Source of the DNA: Klebsormidium nitens
Taxonomy: Eukaryota > Streptophyta > Klebsormidiophyceae > Klebsormidiales > Klebsormidiaceae
Assembly (NCBI GenBank): GCA_000708835.1
Contig: DF236978.1
Span: 1-64,000, forward strand
DNA length: 64,000 bases
Reading direction: 5' to 3'
The translations under genes were made by a program, and so were the position numbers. Positions 10,801 through 22,507 of this stretch are shown here, one piece after another (the stretch's first letter is position 1; every line of letters starts with the position of its first letter). The notes beneath the pieces were generated by a model, which made no database searches, was not told where the DNA came from, and saw only the letters and a list, made by a program, of their open reading frames with translations.

Positions 10801-13800
10801 CCTGACCGTAAGTGGCGCGTTGTCGAATTGGGCGACTGACCCGCGAAGTGCGCTCCCCTCCCCCGCAGGCGTCCCACTTGGAGAAGCTCCATGCGAAGCG
10901 CAAGCAACTAGAGCGGCAGCTGTTCAAGGCGGGGGAGCTGCTGCGGCGCCACCCGGAGAAGCGGCCGACGATGCGGCTGGGCTGGAAGCGCTTCCTGGGG
11001 CTCGGCGAGAAAGTGGACACCATCGATTGGACGACGCAAGAGCTGACGAGGCTGACGGCCGAGGCACGTGCCGAGCGGAATAAGATCCTGGCGGAGAAGG
11101 ACGACGCGCACGTCGTGCCTGCGGCGTTTGTGTCGTTTAAGAGCCGGTGGGGCGCGGCGGTTGCGGCGCAAACGCAGCAGGTAAGAGGAGAATGGCATCG
11201 ACTGGAGCTCTTTCTTGAGACGCATATGGTAGGTTTGGGTGGTTCGTGTGCGCCTGTTCGAAGAGCACGTCGAGATTGGTTTATCACATATGGTGCATGG
11301 GTCTCCCTCTCCTTGTTAAGAAGCGGTGTTGTTCGCTGATACAATTGTGGAACCAATTCTTGCTGTGTGTGTCGCCAAGCCAGTCCGCGGCAGCCAAGGT
11401 TCCGCAGCAGTGGCAGACTTGGGTTGCCAAAAAATGTAAGAACACCTTGCCAATTCGCCTTTCCCGAAACTCCACTTTTCACGGAGGCTTCTCTCGTCAC
11501 AAACTTGCCTTCACAACGCCCTACCTCTCTACGAAGTCAGAGTCTTCGTCGCAACCGACAATTTCTCACGCCCCGCCGTGTCCCTCGGTGCAGTCCCCCA
11601 ACCCGCTGCTGTGGCAGACGCAGTGGGCCCCGGAGCCGCGCGACGTGTACTGGCCCAACCTGTCGATGCCGTACTGGGAGAACGGGACGCGCCGGCTGCT
11701 GGTCACCGCGGCGGTGTTCGCCATCGTGTTCTTCTACCTCATCCCCGTCACCTTCGTCCAGGGCCTCACCGAGCTGCGCACGCTCTCGCGCTGGGTGCCG
11801 GGGGCGCGCGCGCTCGCGTCCATGTGAGCGCCTTCGCTTTGTCCCCTTTTTGTCGTTCTCCATCCAATCGTTCCTTTGATACTTCATGTCAAGTTTCTCG
11901 GTCCATTGGATAACCAGCTCGTATCCAGGGCCCACAGGGAAAGGAAGCTTTAGGACGTACAAGGTATTTTGTGTCGGCCATTCATAGAAGGTAGCAACAG
12001 CTGACAATGGACGCGGCGGTCCAGGATATCTGGAGGCCGTGGATACGCATTTCTTCGCGCGACGGAAGGATAACTTGGCCTTTGGTTCAGCAAGCGCATA
12101 AGCATGGTCTCGAAGAGCCTCACGGCAGCACCTTTAGGTAGGTGCATTGGCTGGAGAGCTTCGTGAGGAGCGCAGCCTTGCTTCCGTAGTCTCGCATCAG
12201 TAGACACACCGTTCGAGCTGGATTCAGGACCTGAGTACCGGCGAGCCATTGCAGTGATCGTGGGCTGATTTACAGAGGCACTTTCTGATTCGTGAGCATA
12301 CGGAAGAACTTGGGAGGGGCGAAGAATCGCTCCAGAAATCTGCGGATGTAAGGGCAACCTTCGAGCTGCATCCGTACGACCTCGAACATTAGCTGGCCGT
12401 TCCGCTATCCGCTCTCAGCCACCGTTCCGTCGTGTGTGCAGCCCGGTGGTGAGCCAGCTGATCACGGGGTACCTGCCGGCGCTGATTTTGACCATCTTCT
12501 TGGCGCTGATGCCGATGGTCATGATGCTGCTCTCCAAGATGGAGGGCCGCCTCTCGCTGTCCAGCCTCGACAAGGTCGCCTGCTCCAAAATGTGTGAGCG
12601 CACCAACTCCGTGGCCCGGAAAGCATCGTTTGTTGCAAACTTTGAAAAGCACTGGCCGTGTTTTGAGTGTCGTTGCTGGTCCGGTGGTGGATCGTTCAGC
12701 AGACTGCAGGCTGCTGTGCATGGGTCTGTGACGAGTGCAGCGCTTCGAGGAGCTTCTGGGTCGAGGATTTACGCTGTTTGAATACCGGGCAGTCCAAGGG
12801 CGAACAGCTACCCTTCAAGAAACATATTCTTCGTTCCTTCACTGTGGCCACAGTCGATGTAGAGCACTAAACAAGCGATTGGACGTTGACTGGACCAGGC
12901 CGTCGACCGAAGTCACCTGTTGCTTTTCTCTTACTTCACATGCTGCATACATCAGTCCGTGACTGATCTCAGGAACTTGACTGGTGTTCGGATCGACTAG
13001 CAGTGCTCCGATGTTCATTCTGCTTTCCTCACCGCGCAGTCTACTTTTTGGTGGTCAACGTCTTCTTCGGCACCGTGTTTGCGGGCTCCGTATTCAACAA
13101 GCTCAACTCGTTCATTGACCAGCCCAAGTCCATCCCCAACGCGCTCGCCGCAGCCATCCCGCAAAAGGTGCGCGCCGCCTGCCCTGCCGCTTGTTCGCAT
13201 CTTTTTGTGTCCTCGCGAGATCCTTCTGCTCCTATAAGCCCGCGGTGTCAAGAAACGCACTGCTTCCCCGTTCGTGATGCCTTTTCTTGGCTCATCTGCA
13301 ATGCGCTTTCGTATCCCCGATACAATCGCAACCCTTCCCGTAAAGAGCCTTGATTGGTGCTGCCATATGCCCCGAAAGTTCGAGCCCAAGGACATGGACA
13401 GAGACACGAACCTGCACGATGTCACCTATCCAGTAGCTCTTGACAAGATATATCCAGAACGTTCTTCTTCTCCACACTGCAGAGCACGTTCTTCATCACG
13501 TACATCGTGACGTCATGGGCGGGGTTCGCCCAGGAGGCCCTCCAGACGTTTTCCCTGGTGCGGTACTATTTGCAGTACGGCACCACCGCGCGCACCGAGA
13601 CGGACCGCGAGCGCGCGCGCCCGCCGCCCACCATGCCCCTGCACTCCACCGCCCCCAGTGAGCCATCCGCCATACGCTATCCATTTTAGAAGTTGTCGCA
13701 CGTAGGCAGTTCGCAACAAGCAATTGAATGCTCGGTCGCACCCGCAACGTGAGCCTCCTAGAAGGCGAGGTGGTCTATGTGCAGTCTCCTGTAAGGGATA

Positions 13801-15981
13801 TAGCTTTGTGTGGGGGCCCGCTGGAAGCTCCCGTTATGCTTCATCCGCGGACGAATCTGAACCATTAGGAACATCGAAAGGACGTCGATGGGGAGACGTG
13901 CTAACGAAATCTCTGAGAATATTGACGTGTCCAAGGGAGGCGAGTTATCAGAATCAAAACAAACGGTTGCTCTTGCTTCGCATGTGACTGACGCTCGCTC
14001 AGCAGCGCTCAGAGCGGCGTTGTCACAAAGGTTTCCACTTTCCGCTTGGAGTTTGAGCGACGGCGCATCCTGATTTCGTTTCCGCTGCGCTGCAGATCTG
14101 CTGATCTTCGTGCTGCTGGGCCTGGTGTACTTTCCGGTGGCGCCCCTGCTGCTGCCCTTCCTGCTCTTTTACTTTCTGCTGGGCTTCGCGGTGTGGGCCA
14201 ACGAACTGATCCACGTCTACGAGCCCGCCTACGAGAGCTACGGCCAGTGAGCTACTCCCCCACCGCTCACAATGCCAGTGGGCAGCTTCATGTCGGTTGC
14301 CAGCATCTTCTTTCTGCATTTGTCGATGGCTCGAGTACTTAGCCGCAAGAACGCAGCTTTTCCAATCGAACAGCGCATTCGCAGAACTCTGATAACGGTT
14401 ATTTTCTCGCTCCCCTCTTTCTTATTAAGGAAGAGAAGCGTCACCCCTCGACACCGTTTTTACTCCTGCGAACAACGCATACTTTAAACTGAACTCCACC
14501 GAAATGGTCCCCGTTACTTCCCGCCCACTTTTACCCCCCAGCCAGAACTTTTTTATCCTGCCGTCTCGTCCTCATAATTGTTGGGGCTTTGCCTTACCGA
14601 ATCTATTGGTAGTCCGTGCCTAACGTCCGTGCCTTCCCCCTCGGTGCAGGTTCTGGCCGTTCGTGCACAATCGGTTCATCGCGTCCCTGGTGATCATGCA
14701 GCTCATGATGGCTGGTTTGTTGGGCTTGAAGCGCGCCCCGATTGCCGCCCCGCTCATCGTGCCGCTCATCGTGCTCACGCTGCTCTTCCACAAGTTCTGC
14801 AACGACCGCTTCCTCGCAACCTTCAGCAACTACTCGCTCCAGGTGCGCACAGTTGAAGTCCTGAGAATTGTCAACAATCTGGATATTCTTAAGTTTGCTT
14901 TCGCACTGCTCATTGAAGATTTCGAGCTAGGGGTCCAATGACCAGTTTCCTTTCACCGGCGCTACCATTCGCCTGGCTGCCTTAGTTTTCCGTTTGCAAC
15001 GTGGCTCGCACGCATTAGCGCGTATGCTCACAGACATCTCGAGGTATAGGCCGGTCGAGCATCCAACCCACGTCAGCGGTTTCCGTAGGTTTTGGTGAAA
15101 GCCTTCCTATCGCTACCACTTGAACGTTTTCCAACGGTTTACCCTTTTTTGAAAAATGCTGGACCAATTCAAGGAGGCAGGTGCTGAGCCAATCCGATAC
15201 CAATCATGAATGTCTTTGGCTCAAGGTGCGACCTCCTGCGTCAAGGACGAAACTTTTGTGTCGTCTCAGAGAGGAGCCCCTTCAAACTAGATAGTGTTTC
15301 TGCAGAGCGCTGCGGACAAGGACCTGGCCGAGAGCGACGCCGAGTTCCACCAGGACCTGGCCTTCCTCCAGGACGCCTATTTACACCCCGGCCTCCGGTA
15401 AGCGGACCCTCCGGCTTTCTCAACCGACATGTTGGGCAACACCATTATACACCCGCTTGTGGAGGACGAGTGTCTGGGCTATAAGACACTCGCACCTTGT
15501 GCACGGTTGCGAACTGCGGCATATCGTATCCAGTATCACGCTTCGTCGCACGAAGAAAGACCGTTTCAAGTCTTGAATGTTAATCCGAAGCGCAGTTATG
15601 AAAGCAATTACAGGCTCGTAATTGCTCTCTTTTTCGTACCTTGATGCTTCTCTGTGCAGAGAGGAAGCGTTCGAAGATGCTGTGAACGACGTGGAAGAAG
15701 GTCGGCGGCGGGAGGTCGAAGACGCTTTCGGGGGCCCGAGCCGGTTCATCGAAGCCCCGGGGAACATGGGCGTGGCGGTGAAGCCCACGTTGCCGGACCC
15801 GTACGACATCCCCGAGCCCAATGAACGGCTGGACGCAGCGGACGGTTCGGACACGTCCTCGCTCAGACCGCCCGGCTCGCCGCAGAGCGAACACGGAACC
15901 GGGGACAGGATCGTGCCCGCGGGGAGGCCGCATTCGGTACACGAACAGCACGCAGCGCCGGGATCGGAGATTACGGAATGA
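7874..15981 (+). CDS. OSCA/CSC1-like mechanosensitive calcium-permeable channel
   Basis: Thirteen constitutive exons join to 827 residues: 7874-8178, 8583-8744, 8918-9013, 9429-9594, 10869-11180, 11594-11823, 12442-12593, 13040-13167, 13483-13657, 14096-14246, 14650-14842, 15306-15397, 15660-15981. All phases agree. The order is that of the family: three N-terminal membrane helices (one at residues 12-27), a long cytosolic loop rich in Lys, Arg and Glu, the conserved WAPEPRDVYWPNL block, then several membrane helices including the GYLPALIL and YFLVVNVFFG segments that line the pore in OSCA/TMEM63 proteins. The C-terminus is hydrophilic. Such channels open under osmotic or membrane tension at the plasma membrane; role here is by family. 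A 105-nt exon between exons 4 and 5 could be spliced in without changing frame (listed separately). Confidence 0.93.
9987..10091 (+). other. Candidate alternative cassette exon of the OSCA gene (duplicated exon 4 end)
   Basis: A 35-codon block has a good acceptor (TTGAAG before 9987) and a donor (GTACGC after 10091). It is phase 0 at both ends, so it can be included or skipped without shifting the frame. Its end reads FFRKVHRLTYHLYQPVYQ and clearly resembles the end of exon 4, FFNKYHALTTLVNHPVYR. Family alignments favour joining exon 4 directly to exon 5, so the block is an extra copy. Inclusion would insert 35 residues between 243 and 244 in the cytosolic loop. Confidence 0.55.
11384..11435 (+). 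other. Exon-like fragment (possible pseudo-exon) in an OSCA intron
   Basis: A 52-nt block lies between an acceptor-like CCAG and a strong donor (GTAAGA). It encodes QQWQTWVA, resembling LLWQTQWA at the start of the next real exon (11594). Its length is not a multiple of three, so inclusion would break the frame. It is either a decayed copy or a poison exon. Confidence 0.25.
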
Positions 15982-17369
15982 AAGTGACGTGTCGAAAGAC
16001 ACGGGGTTTTGGCAAGCACCGTATATTTGCGCGCATGTACCATGTTTACGGCTAGCCTGAGTTTGTGTAGGTAGGTAAGCTCGCTGCTTTTGTTGACGTA
16101 CTGAGGGATCATTGATGCTCGTTGCGGAATGACGCCGCCCGCGGCTTCTCTTGTCAGTAAAGGCATGCGTAGATCCAATAGGAACGGAATTCTAAATGTA
16201 ATCTACGTCCCAAAATTGCGATTGCATGCAGCTTTTCAAGGAGCGAGACCATGAACGTCGGACTTGACAGTTTGCGTTGGCCTCAACAAGTGCGCAAGTC
16301 TCATGTAGGGACGCGGGGGCTGCATCAGAAGGATTTGGTGCACGGTTTAATGCCTAACAGTACGGGCGGTGCCGGAACTCATCCATTGAGCTAAGCTGGT
16401 GAAAGTAGGCCCTGCCACACCATCAGTACCATACACTAGACATGACCTTGCGTGGGTGCATCAGTGCACGACATTGACACCGTGACCCCGCAACCGTTCT
16501 CTTTTAAAGCTATACGTTCCAGATGCACTGGCATGCAAGTGCTCACAACGATCACATGTTGCAATGCACTGAGCCGCCTGGCACAATCTACCTGCACTGT
16601 TCGAACTGAAGAGACCATATCGCTGGGCAGCGCATGCCGGACTTCGACGTACCACCGCTCGAACCACATGCCGCCTGTCACTGCGCCACATGGTGATCGT
16701 CGTTACTGTACGTGTCAATGAGATGTTTGGAAGCATTCGATATCAGAAAGTCATACTGTCGTGCTTACCGTAAAATTGCATCGCACGGCGCGCAACGTGA
16801 CGTCCAACTGGCAATTAGCTACCAAGCTTCTAGGCTCGAGCCGTATTGGAGCATGCTTAGCGGCATATCGATCGATGGGCCCGCGGCGCAACCCATACCG
16901 CAATGCCAGGTGATTGTGAGAGCTCGACATCTATCAGCACTAGCTCAGCATGAGGTTGAGTCCGGCGCAGTCTGCAGCTAGCTTGAACTAAAAGAGCCAT
17001 TCGATCCTGTCGAATGGATCTGCTGTACAGTGATTGATCTTGTGAGCTGTCATCACCGTCTCATACGCATTCCACACATTCTACTTTCCGCGAACACCTT
17101 TTGATTGGTATATCTATCCTATACCGTCTGATCTATACAAAACATTTGCCGCCCACTTGATTCATCTCGTGAAAGCGTATTATTTCTAAGATACTCATAT
17201 GAAACGCGTGCAAATCTGCTAGCTATTGCATTCTCTTTGTGTCCAACCGTTGACGTCTGTCGCCTGCCTTGATCTCTTCCATTTTCACATGCCACTTCTC
17301 GAACGTACCGTCACACTATTCTGCTGTCTCAATCCAACTGTTGCAAGCGTCTAATTCAGTGAAGCTCAG
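15982..17369. other. Convergent intergenic region between OSCA and BLH
   Basis: About 1.4 kb between the stop codons of two converging genes. No coding frame shows splice sites or recognisable protein. It holds GTAGGTAGGTAAG at 16067-16079. The two 3' UTRs presumably occupy the ends. Confidence 0.6.
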
Positions 17370-20300
17370 TCATATGCGCCCGTTTCTCAGCCTTCGTCTT
17401 TGTCGGCTGAATTCGAGCAGCACCATGTGCGGGGCCGTGAGCGCCGCGAGCCCCACGAAGATGACCTGAACACTGGCCATCTCGAACGCCGCCACGTGGG
17501 ATGCCAAGATTGGGTGCTGCAAAAGGAACCTCGTCAGATGTTGCCCTTGAAAGGCACCTCCGTTGTCGCCAAACTCTCTTTCTTCGGAGAGCGCTGTACA
17601 CCTCCAAAGAGCGCTTTGGTTTCGCGGAGAGCGCGCACATTACCCTCCCTCAGTAAAGGGGCCACTAATCAGACGAATCCAATGACAGTTGGCGTGGTAG
17701 CAAGAGAAGATAAGTTGCCGCAAAAACTGGACAAGGGATAAGCACGGCGTGAAACCAGATTGAAGGTCAGACTAACACGTGTGTCTCTGGTCAGCGTCCA
17801 GTATTCACCAAGTGCCCCCCTTCTTACCTTGAGCAGCCCCGCAAAGACGGCGAGCGCCACCAGCAGCGTGACACCTGTCACCATCCCGGCCGCCTTGCCG
17901 ACGTAGCGCAGGTCCGCCAGGCTGGCGGGCGTGCTTTCGTCCGCGAAGAACGCGAGCGTATGGCGTAAAGAATGCAGCTGCACCGAAGCGGGAACTGTAA
18001 TCAGCTGCGTGTGTCTCCAGAACTGTCATGAAACGAATCATTGGCTTCGTGTTTATCCAGCTCAACGAATGGACGGATGCAGCTGCACCAGAGTCGTCGG
18101 AGCAAAGTTCAGGATTCGGAGCTGCCCCAAAGCTGCCTCGGAGACCCCCTCGCGCCCAAGCTGTTCAAGTTCGAAGGCTGCGAAGGTGCGCCGCCATATT
18201 GCCCAATACTGGAAGCTGCCAAAGCGCTGTCACGGTGATAATAGGAACCCCGCCTTTTCCAGCTCGGCCGAGGCAGAAACCTCACCCTAGAGAACCACAA
18301 ACACGACCAATACGTGGCCGTTAGGCGCATCTCGAAGTTGCTCGACAATCTGAAGTACTCAGCAGTCGATATTGGCCTAGTCGAAACCAGGCCTCACCGT
18401 ACAGAACGCGAGGAAGAAGCCCAGGAGGGGGGGCGCCAGCGTGCACCCCAGCCCCAGCAGCGCCATCTCTAGCCCGGCCGCGAGCCGCGACTCTCGAGTC
18501 AGACCCGGACCAGACGTCAGCTGTCCTAGTGTCTTCGATGACGTCAGCTCTTCCCGGGGTACGAGCTGCTCTCGAGCTGGGGAGCCCAAATGTGTGTCGG
18601 TGCGCGGCCCTAGGTAGCAGTAGAGGCTTGTGGCGGCGACTGCCAGCGCGGTGGGCAAGGCGAGGAGGGTGCAGAGGTGGGACACGTGGCTGGCCGCGAA
18701 TGGAGGAGCGAGGTGAGAGAAGAGGAGTGACGTCTGCAGGGAAGAGGGTCGTCAGCGACGGAAAGACGATGCCAAGCAGGGTCGTGATGAGACTAGGGCC
18801 ACTCACTTCATTCGACTTGGCGTTTGACTCTCAATCAAGAACATGTATCGAGTGGCTGGTTGCCGAGCTATCCTTCAGCAAGTTCGGAGTCAACACGGAG
18901 ATAAGGAGCACACAATAGCTGTCTGTACTTTGAAAAGTTGCCGGATTTGTGCAAGCAGATGCTTCACGCAGGGAGTCAAATACTTTGCAAAGCAGTAAAA
19001 TCTTAGGATCTCCTTCCAAACTTCCGCCTTTTGGAAGCTCAAATGAGCTGACAAAACGACAAAGCACAGCTCCGACAATGCACGGCTCTTCGATTCGTGC
19101 TTTCGTATGCATCTTCGGACCTGGTTATCTACACCAATGAGCTTGATTCGAAGCTAGGTCGGCTTTTGAGGGAACCTGTATCGGACGAAGTCGAAGGTCA
19201 GAACTTTTCGGCAACACTGTATGACAAACACAGGCACCTTCGTCTCACCTCCTGTTTGTGCAAAATGAAGGGCAGCGTAATGGGTCCCAGGCCTCGGGCT
19301 GCCACCTCTACCCAGTGCCACTGCCCCGGCAACAAGCCTTGTGCATCGTTGGTGCCAAAGTGCCAGGCGCTCGCGGCCAGCAGGCCCGCCAGAGAAGCGC
19401 CCGGGAAGTGGCACCACAGGAACACAACTGGAAGGCAAACGGGCGCTGTTCAGTTTCTGATAGGGACAGGCATTTCCTCAGCTGATCATGCAAAGAAGTC
19501 ATCCGCACTCTTTCGAGGAAAGGCTCAGCCTCGCAATGGCCGAAGGCTCGATTATGCACATCACAACGGATCGGTTCGAGAACCATGAAACACATAGGAC
19601 TTGGAAACTTTCGGCCTTCAGAAACGAGCACGCCCATCTAACTCCAAACTCCAGCTTTCCTAGTACTCTACCAAAGCAATCCTGATTTAGACGGAAGCTC
19701 GACGGGAGCTTGAAAACCTTGAGTTGTGAGCTTCTCTTGACTGAAGCAGAACCCCTTATGGCATTGACATGAACAACACCGCAAACTCTTAGAGCAGCTA
19801 GCCAGCTGACAATCTCCCCTGCGTGCAGCATTAGGGCCTGGGACTCCTCACCTAAGGCGGTGCATGCAGAGTAGGCCGCCACAAAGAGGGCGAGGTTCCA
19901 GGGCTGTGGCCAGGGCCAGGCCTGCTCGCGCATCAGCCCCTGAGCTGTGACCAGGTCCAGAGCACCGTGGGGGACGCCCAAAATGGCAACTCCTAAAGCC
20001 AAAATTGTTAACTGCAAATCAAGGTGTAACACAGGGGGTTAGGACGAGTCAACCGGCAGTGTTATTTTTCAAAGGAATGCAGCTAAGCTGCAGAGAATGC
20101 TTGTGCCGGCTGTAATCTTTTGGCGTGCTATGAGTTAAGGTGAATCAGGAAGCCAAATTCAATAGATGCATCTCATGATACCTCAGAGACTTGCTGATCT
20201 TCTTGTAGGAGGAGAAGGCTCAAGCAAGCGGCCTCACCTGTACAGTTGGGGACACGATTGCTGATCCCGTCAAATAACTGATCAAGAGCAAACCCGTGAC

Positions 20301-20912
20301 CCCAGCAAAAAACTTGGGGTGTATTCGCTGGGCTTTTCTGAGCAGTACCAGGGTCTCCTCAGTGCAAAATGTGCCTGGCTGCAACCCCCCCTCACGGTTG
20401 GCGCCTGCCGCTGCAGGCTCCAGATAAACTGCATGAGCAGCCGCCTTCGTGCAGCGCCGTTCTAATGTTCTCTGGTCACAATGTGCCGTTGCTAAGGACC
20501 GTAGAGCGGAGCCATCCCAGATTTGCTGTGCCTCTACTGTATTCACATTGCAAAGCTCTCTCTTTGTCGCCAACAAACCCCGCTTTTTCCAAGCCTGCCA
20601 CTTGGAGATTTTGCAAACAGTGGAGCCTGCAAATGAGTCCCTTGCTTCCAGATTCTCCCTTCCGTTGACATCCTCACTGAGACTGGGACCGCTCTGCTCA
20701 GGAACCACATTCTGCGGGTGTGTGCGTCTTCTGCAACCGTGACTCTGAAAATTCCTTTTTGTGGCTCCCCCTCCATGTAAGGGCTTCACAGCAAAGGGTC
20801 TGACGCTGTGGCCCAATGTCTCCTTGTAAGCCCTGCTGACGATCGACTCTTCCTGGGCAACACGAATGCTGGGCGTCCCTAATCTAGTTCTATGCAAGCT
20901 GAAGCTCGCCAT
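17370..20912 (-). CDS. BLH: Brp/Blh-family beta-carotene 15,15'-dioxygenase (retinal synthesis)
   Basis: Six exons join to 548 residues: 20912-20238, 20011-19852, 19427-19249, 18733-18398, 17977-17828, 17516-17370. The catalytic core starts at about residue 200 and is a multi-pass membrane protein. It keeps the family's conserved histidines: GVPHGALDL (His240), SAWHFG (His301) and the HSLRH pair (His452, His456). These correspond in motif and order to the four iron-ligand histidines proposed for bacterial Blh. ARGLGPITLP and the C-terminal LTAPHM block are also typical. Family members split beta-carotene into two retinals. The roughly 200-residue N-terminal extension begins MASFSLHRTR and is Arg/Ser-rich, suggesting a plastid transit peptide, where carotene is made. 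A hydrophilic insertion lies at about 379-420. The gene is head-to-head with a rhodopsin. Confidence 0.93.
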
Positions 20913-22507
20913 GCCGATCCGTGAGCATCACATGCTGGAGACTCGACTGCATAGCAATCTCTTTGTTTACCATCCCCTTACTGTCTTGTCTTTTAGTAAG
21001 GACGGAGCAAACGAAGAGGACATTACTTGATGTTCCATGGCGGACGTAGCCGGGGAAGGAGAGCAGAAAGGAGAGAACTCAATAATCTCTTCTCCAGAGA
21101 ACAAACCAGAACTCTTTGACATCCCTTTGACGTTCAGATATCAACGAAAGCGCAGGCAGATCTTCCTCTCGCAACACTATTAGGTGGAACCTGCTGGATT
21201 GAGAAGGGTTCTTCCCAGTTGTCCCTGTGCGCAAGCCATTGGGTTATCGATCTTAATATGGCAATCTGCACTCAAGATGATGCCATTTGGCGCTTTTCGC
21301 CGCGGCGAAGCCTGACGAACCAGCCGCACCGTTGACTGCATGAGCGCCGCACAAAGCCTAGCGCAGTACTCTACACGGCCCTTGTGTACAATCGGGATTC
21401 CATGTACGCACTCGATTGCGTAGGTACGGTAGGAGTCGGGACAGGGTAGGCACCTAGGTACATCAAGGTTCAACTGCTCGGCCTGCGTGTACAAAGCACG
21501 GCGTACGATCATCAGCAGTGCAGTGTACAACTGCTTTTACCAACCTGAGCCGATTTCGATCTGAACCGTCGTCTCGGGATTGCATGCAGATTATGAACCG
21601 TCGATGCACCGGCGGAACCTCGGATCGACCACGTGGTCCGAGCTTTGAACGCCAGCTCCAGTGTCGGCCACTGCTCGAGCCAGGCTCCGACCAGTCGGCA
21701 TGTTTTGTGGTAGGCAACGAGGCAACGGCCCCGCGGCCAGCCTGGTGAGATGTGCTGATGCTCATTGACAACTCGACAACTGGCACACAACGTCTCATTT
21801 GAAGCAGACAAATGTCTGTCTGCATTATGAAAGAAACGTGGAGCGCAGCAAAAGGCACAGCTCATCGTCAAATTTACTGCCTGATCATTCATTTATCAGT
21901 GCATCTGAGAAGCCGGCTCCTTCTCTAGCTGCCGAGTCCAGCAGCTTGCGCTTCCACTTCATGCAGCCTTTCTACCTAGCATGAAGGGCACTTTGTGATG
22001 GGTGCTCACTGCTGGGTAGACCCTGTGTCTTCGTTTCTTGTAACCGTAAGCTGCACGGTCGAATGCCTGCCCCCTGAAGTTGATGGCAGTGTATTAAACA
22101 GCAAAGTGTCCATGAGATCGGTGTAAAGCCTGCTTCAACTCAACGCATCTTTCAGCTGCTGAGGCGGCTGTCACGGTCTTTCAACGGACTTTCATTTACC
22201 TGCAGGGAGTCACCGACTTTTAGTGCGAGTTATCGGGCCAGAGCTGATCCAAGCTCGACCAGAAACTTTACCCGATTAGGTCTCGATTACCAGTGCCAGA
22301 TCTGCATGCTTCAGTACACTGGCTGCCAGCAAAACTCTCCATCTTGACGACTGATCTAGTTTGATTTGACAGCACACTCTTACATAGCAACTCTCTGCAA
22401 AAAGCTTAAGTCGCCCACATCTGACAACCTTCCCCACATTCTCGCACTCGCCGCCAGTAGTACGTGACGGGCCAAGTCCAGAGCTAACGCGCAGCACCAC
22501 CGTCACC
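20913..22507. promoter_or_regulatory. Shared divergent promoter region of BLH and rhodopsin
   Basis: 1.6 kb separates the two start codons and holds no convincing exon. The element TAGGTACGGTAGG with a nearby CACCTAGGTA (21421-21460) matches motifs in other divergent promoters of the window. I could not place transcription starts. Shared control of the two genes is inference from the arrangement. Confidence 0.45.
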
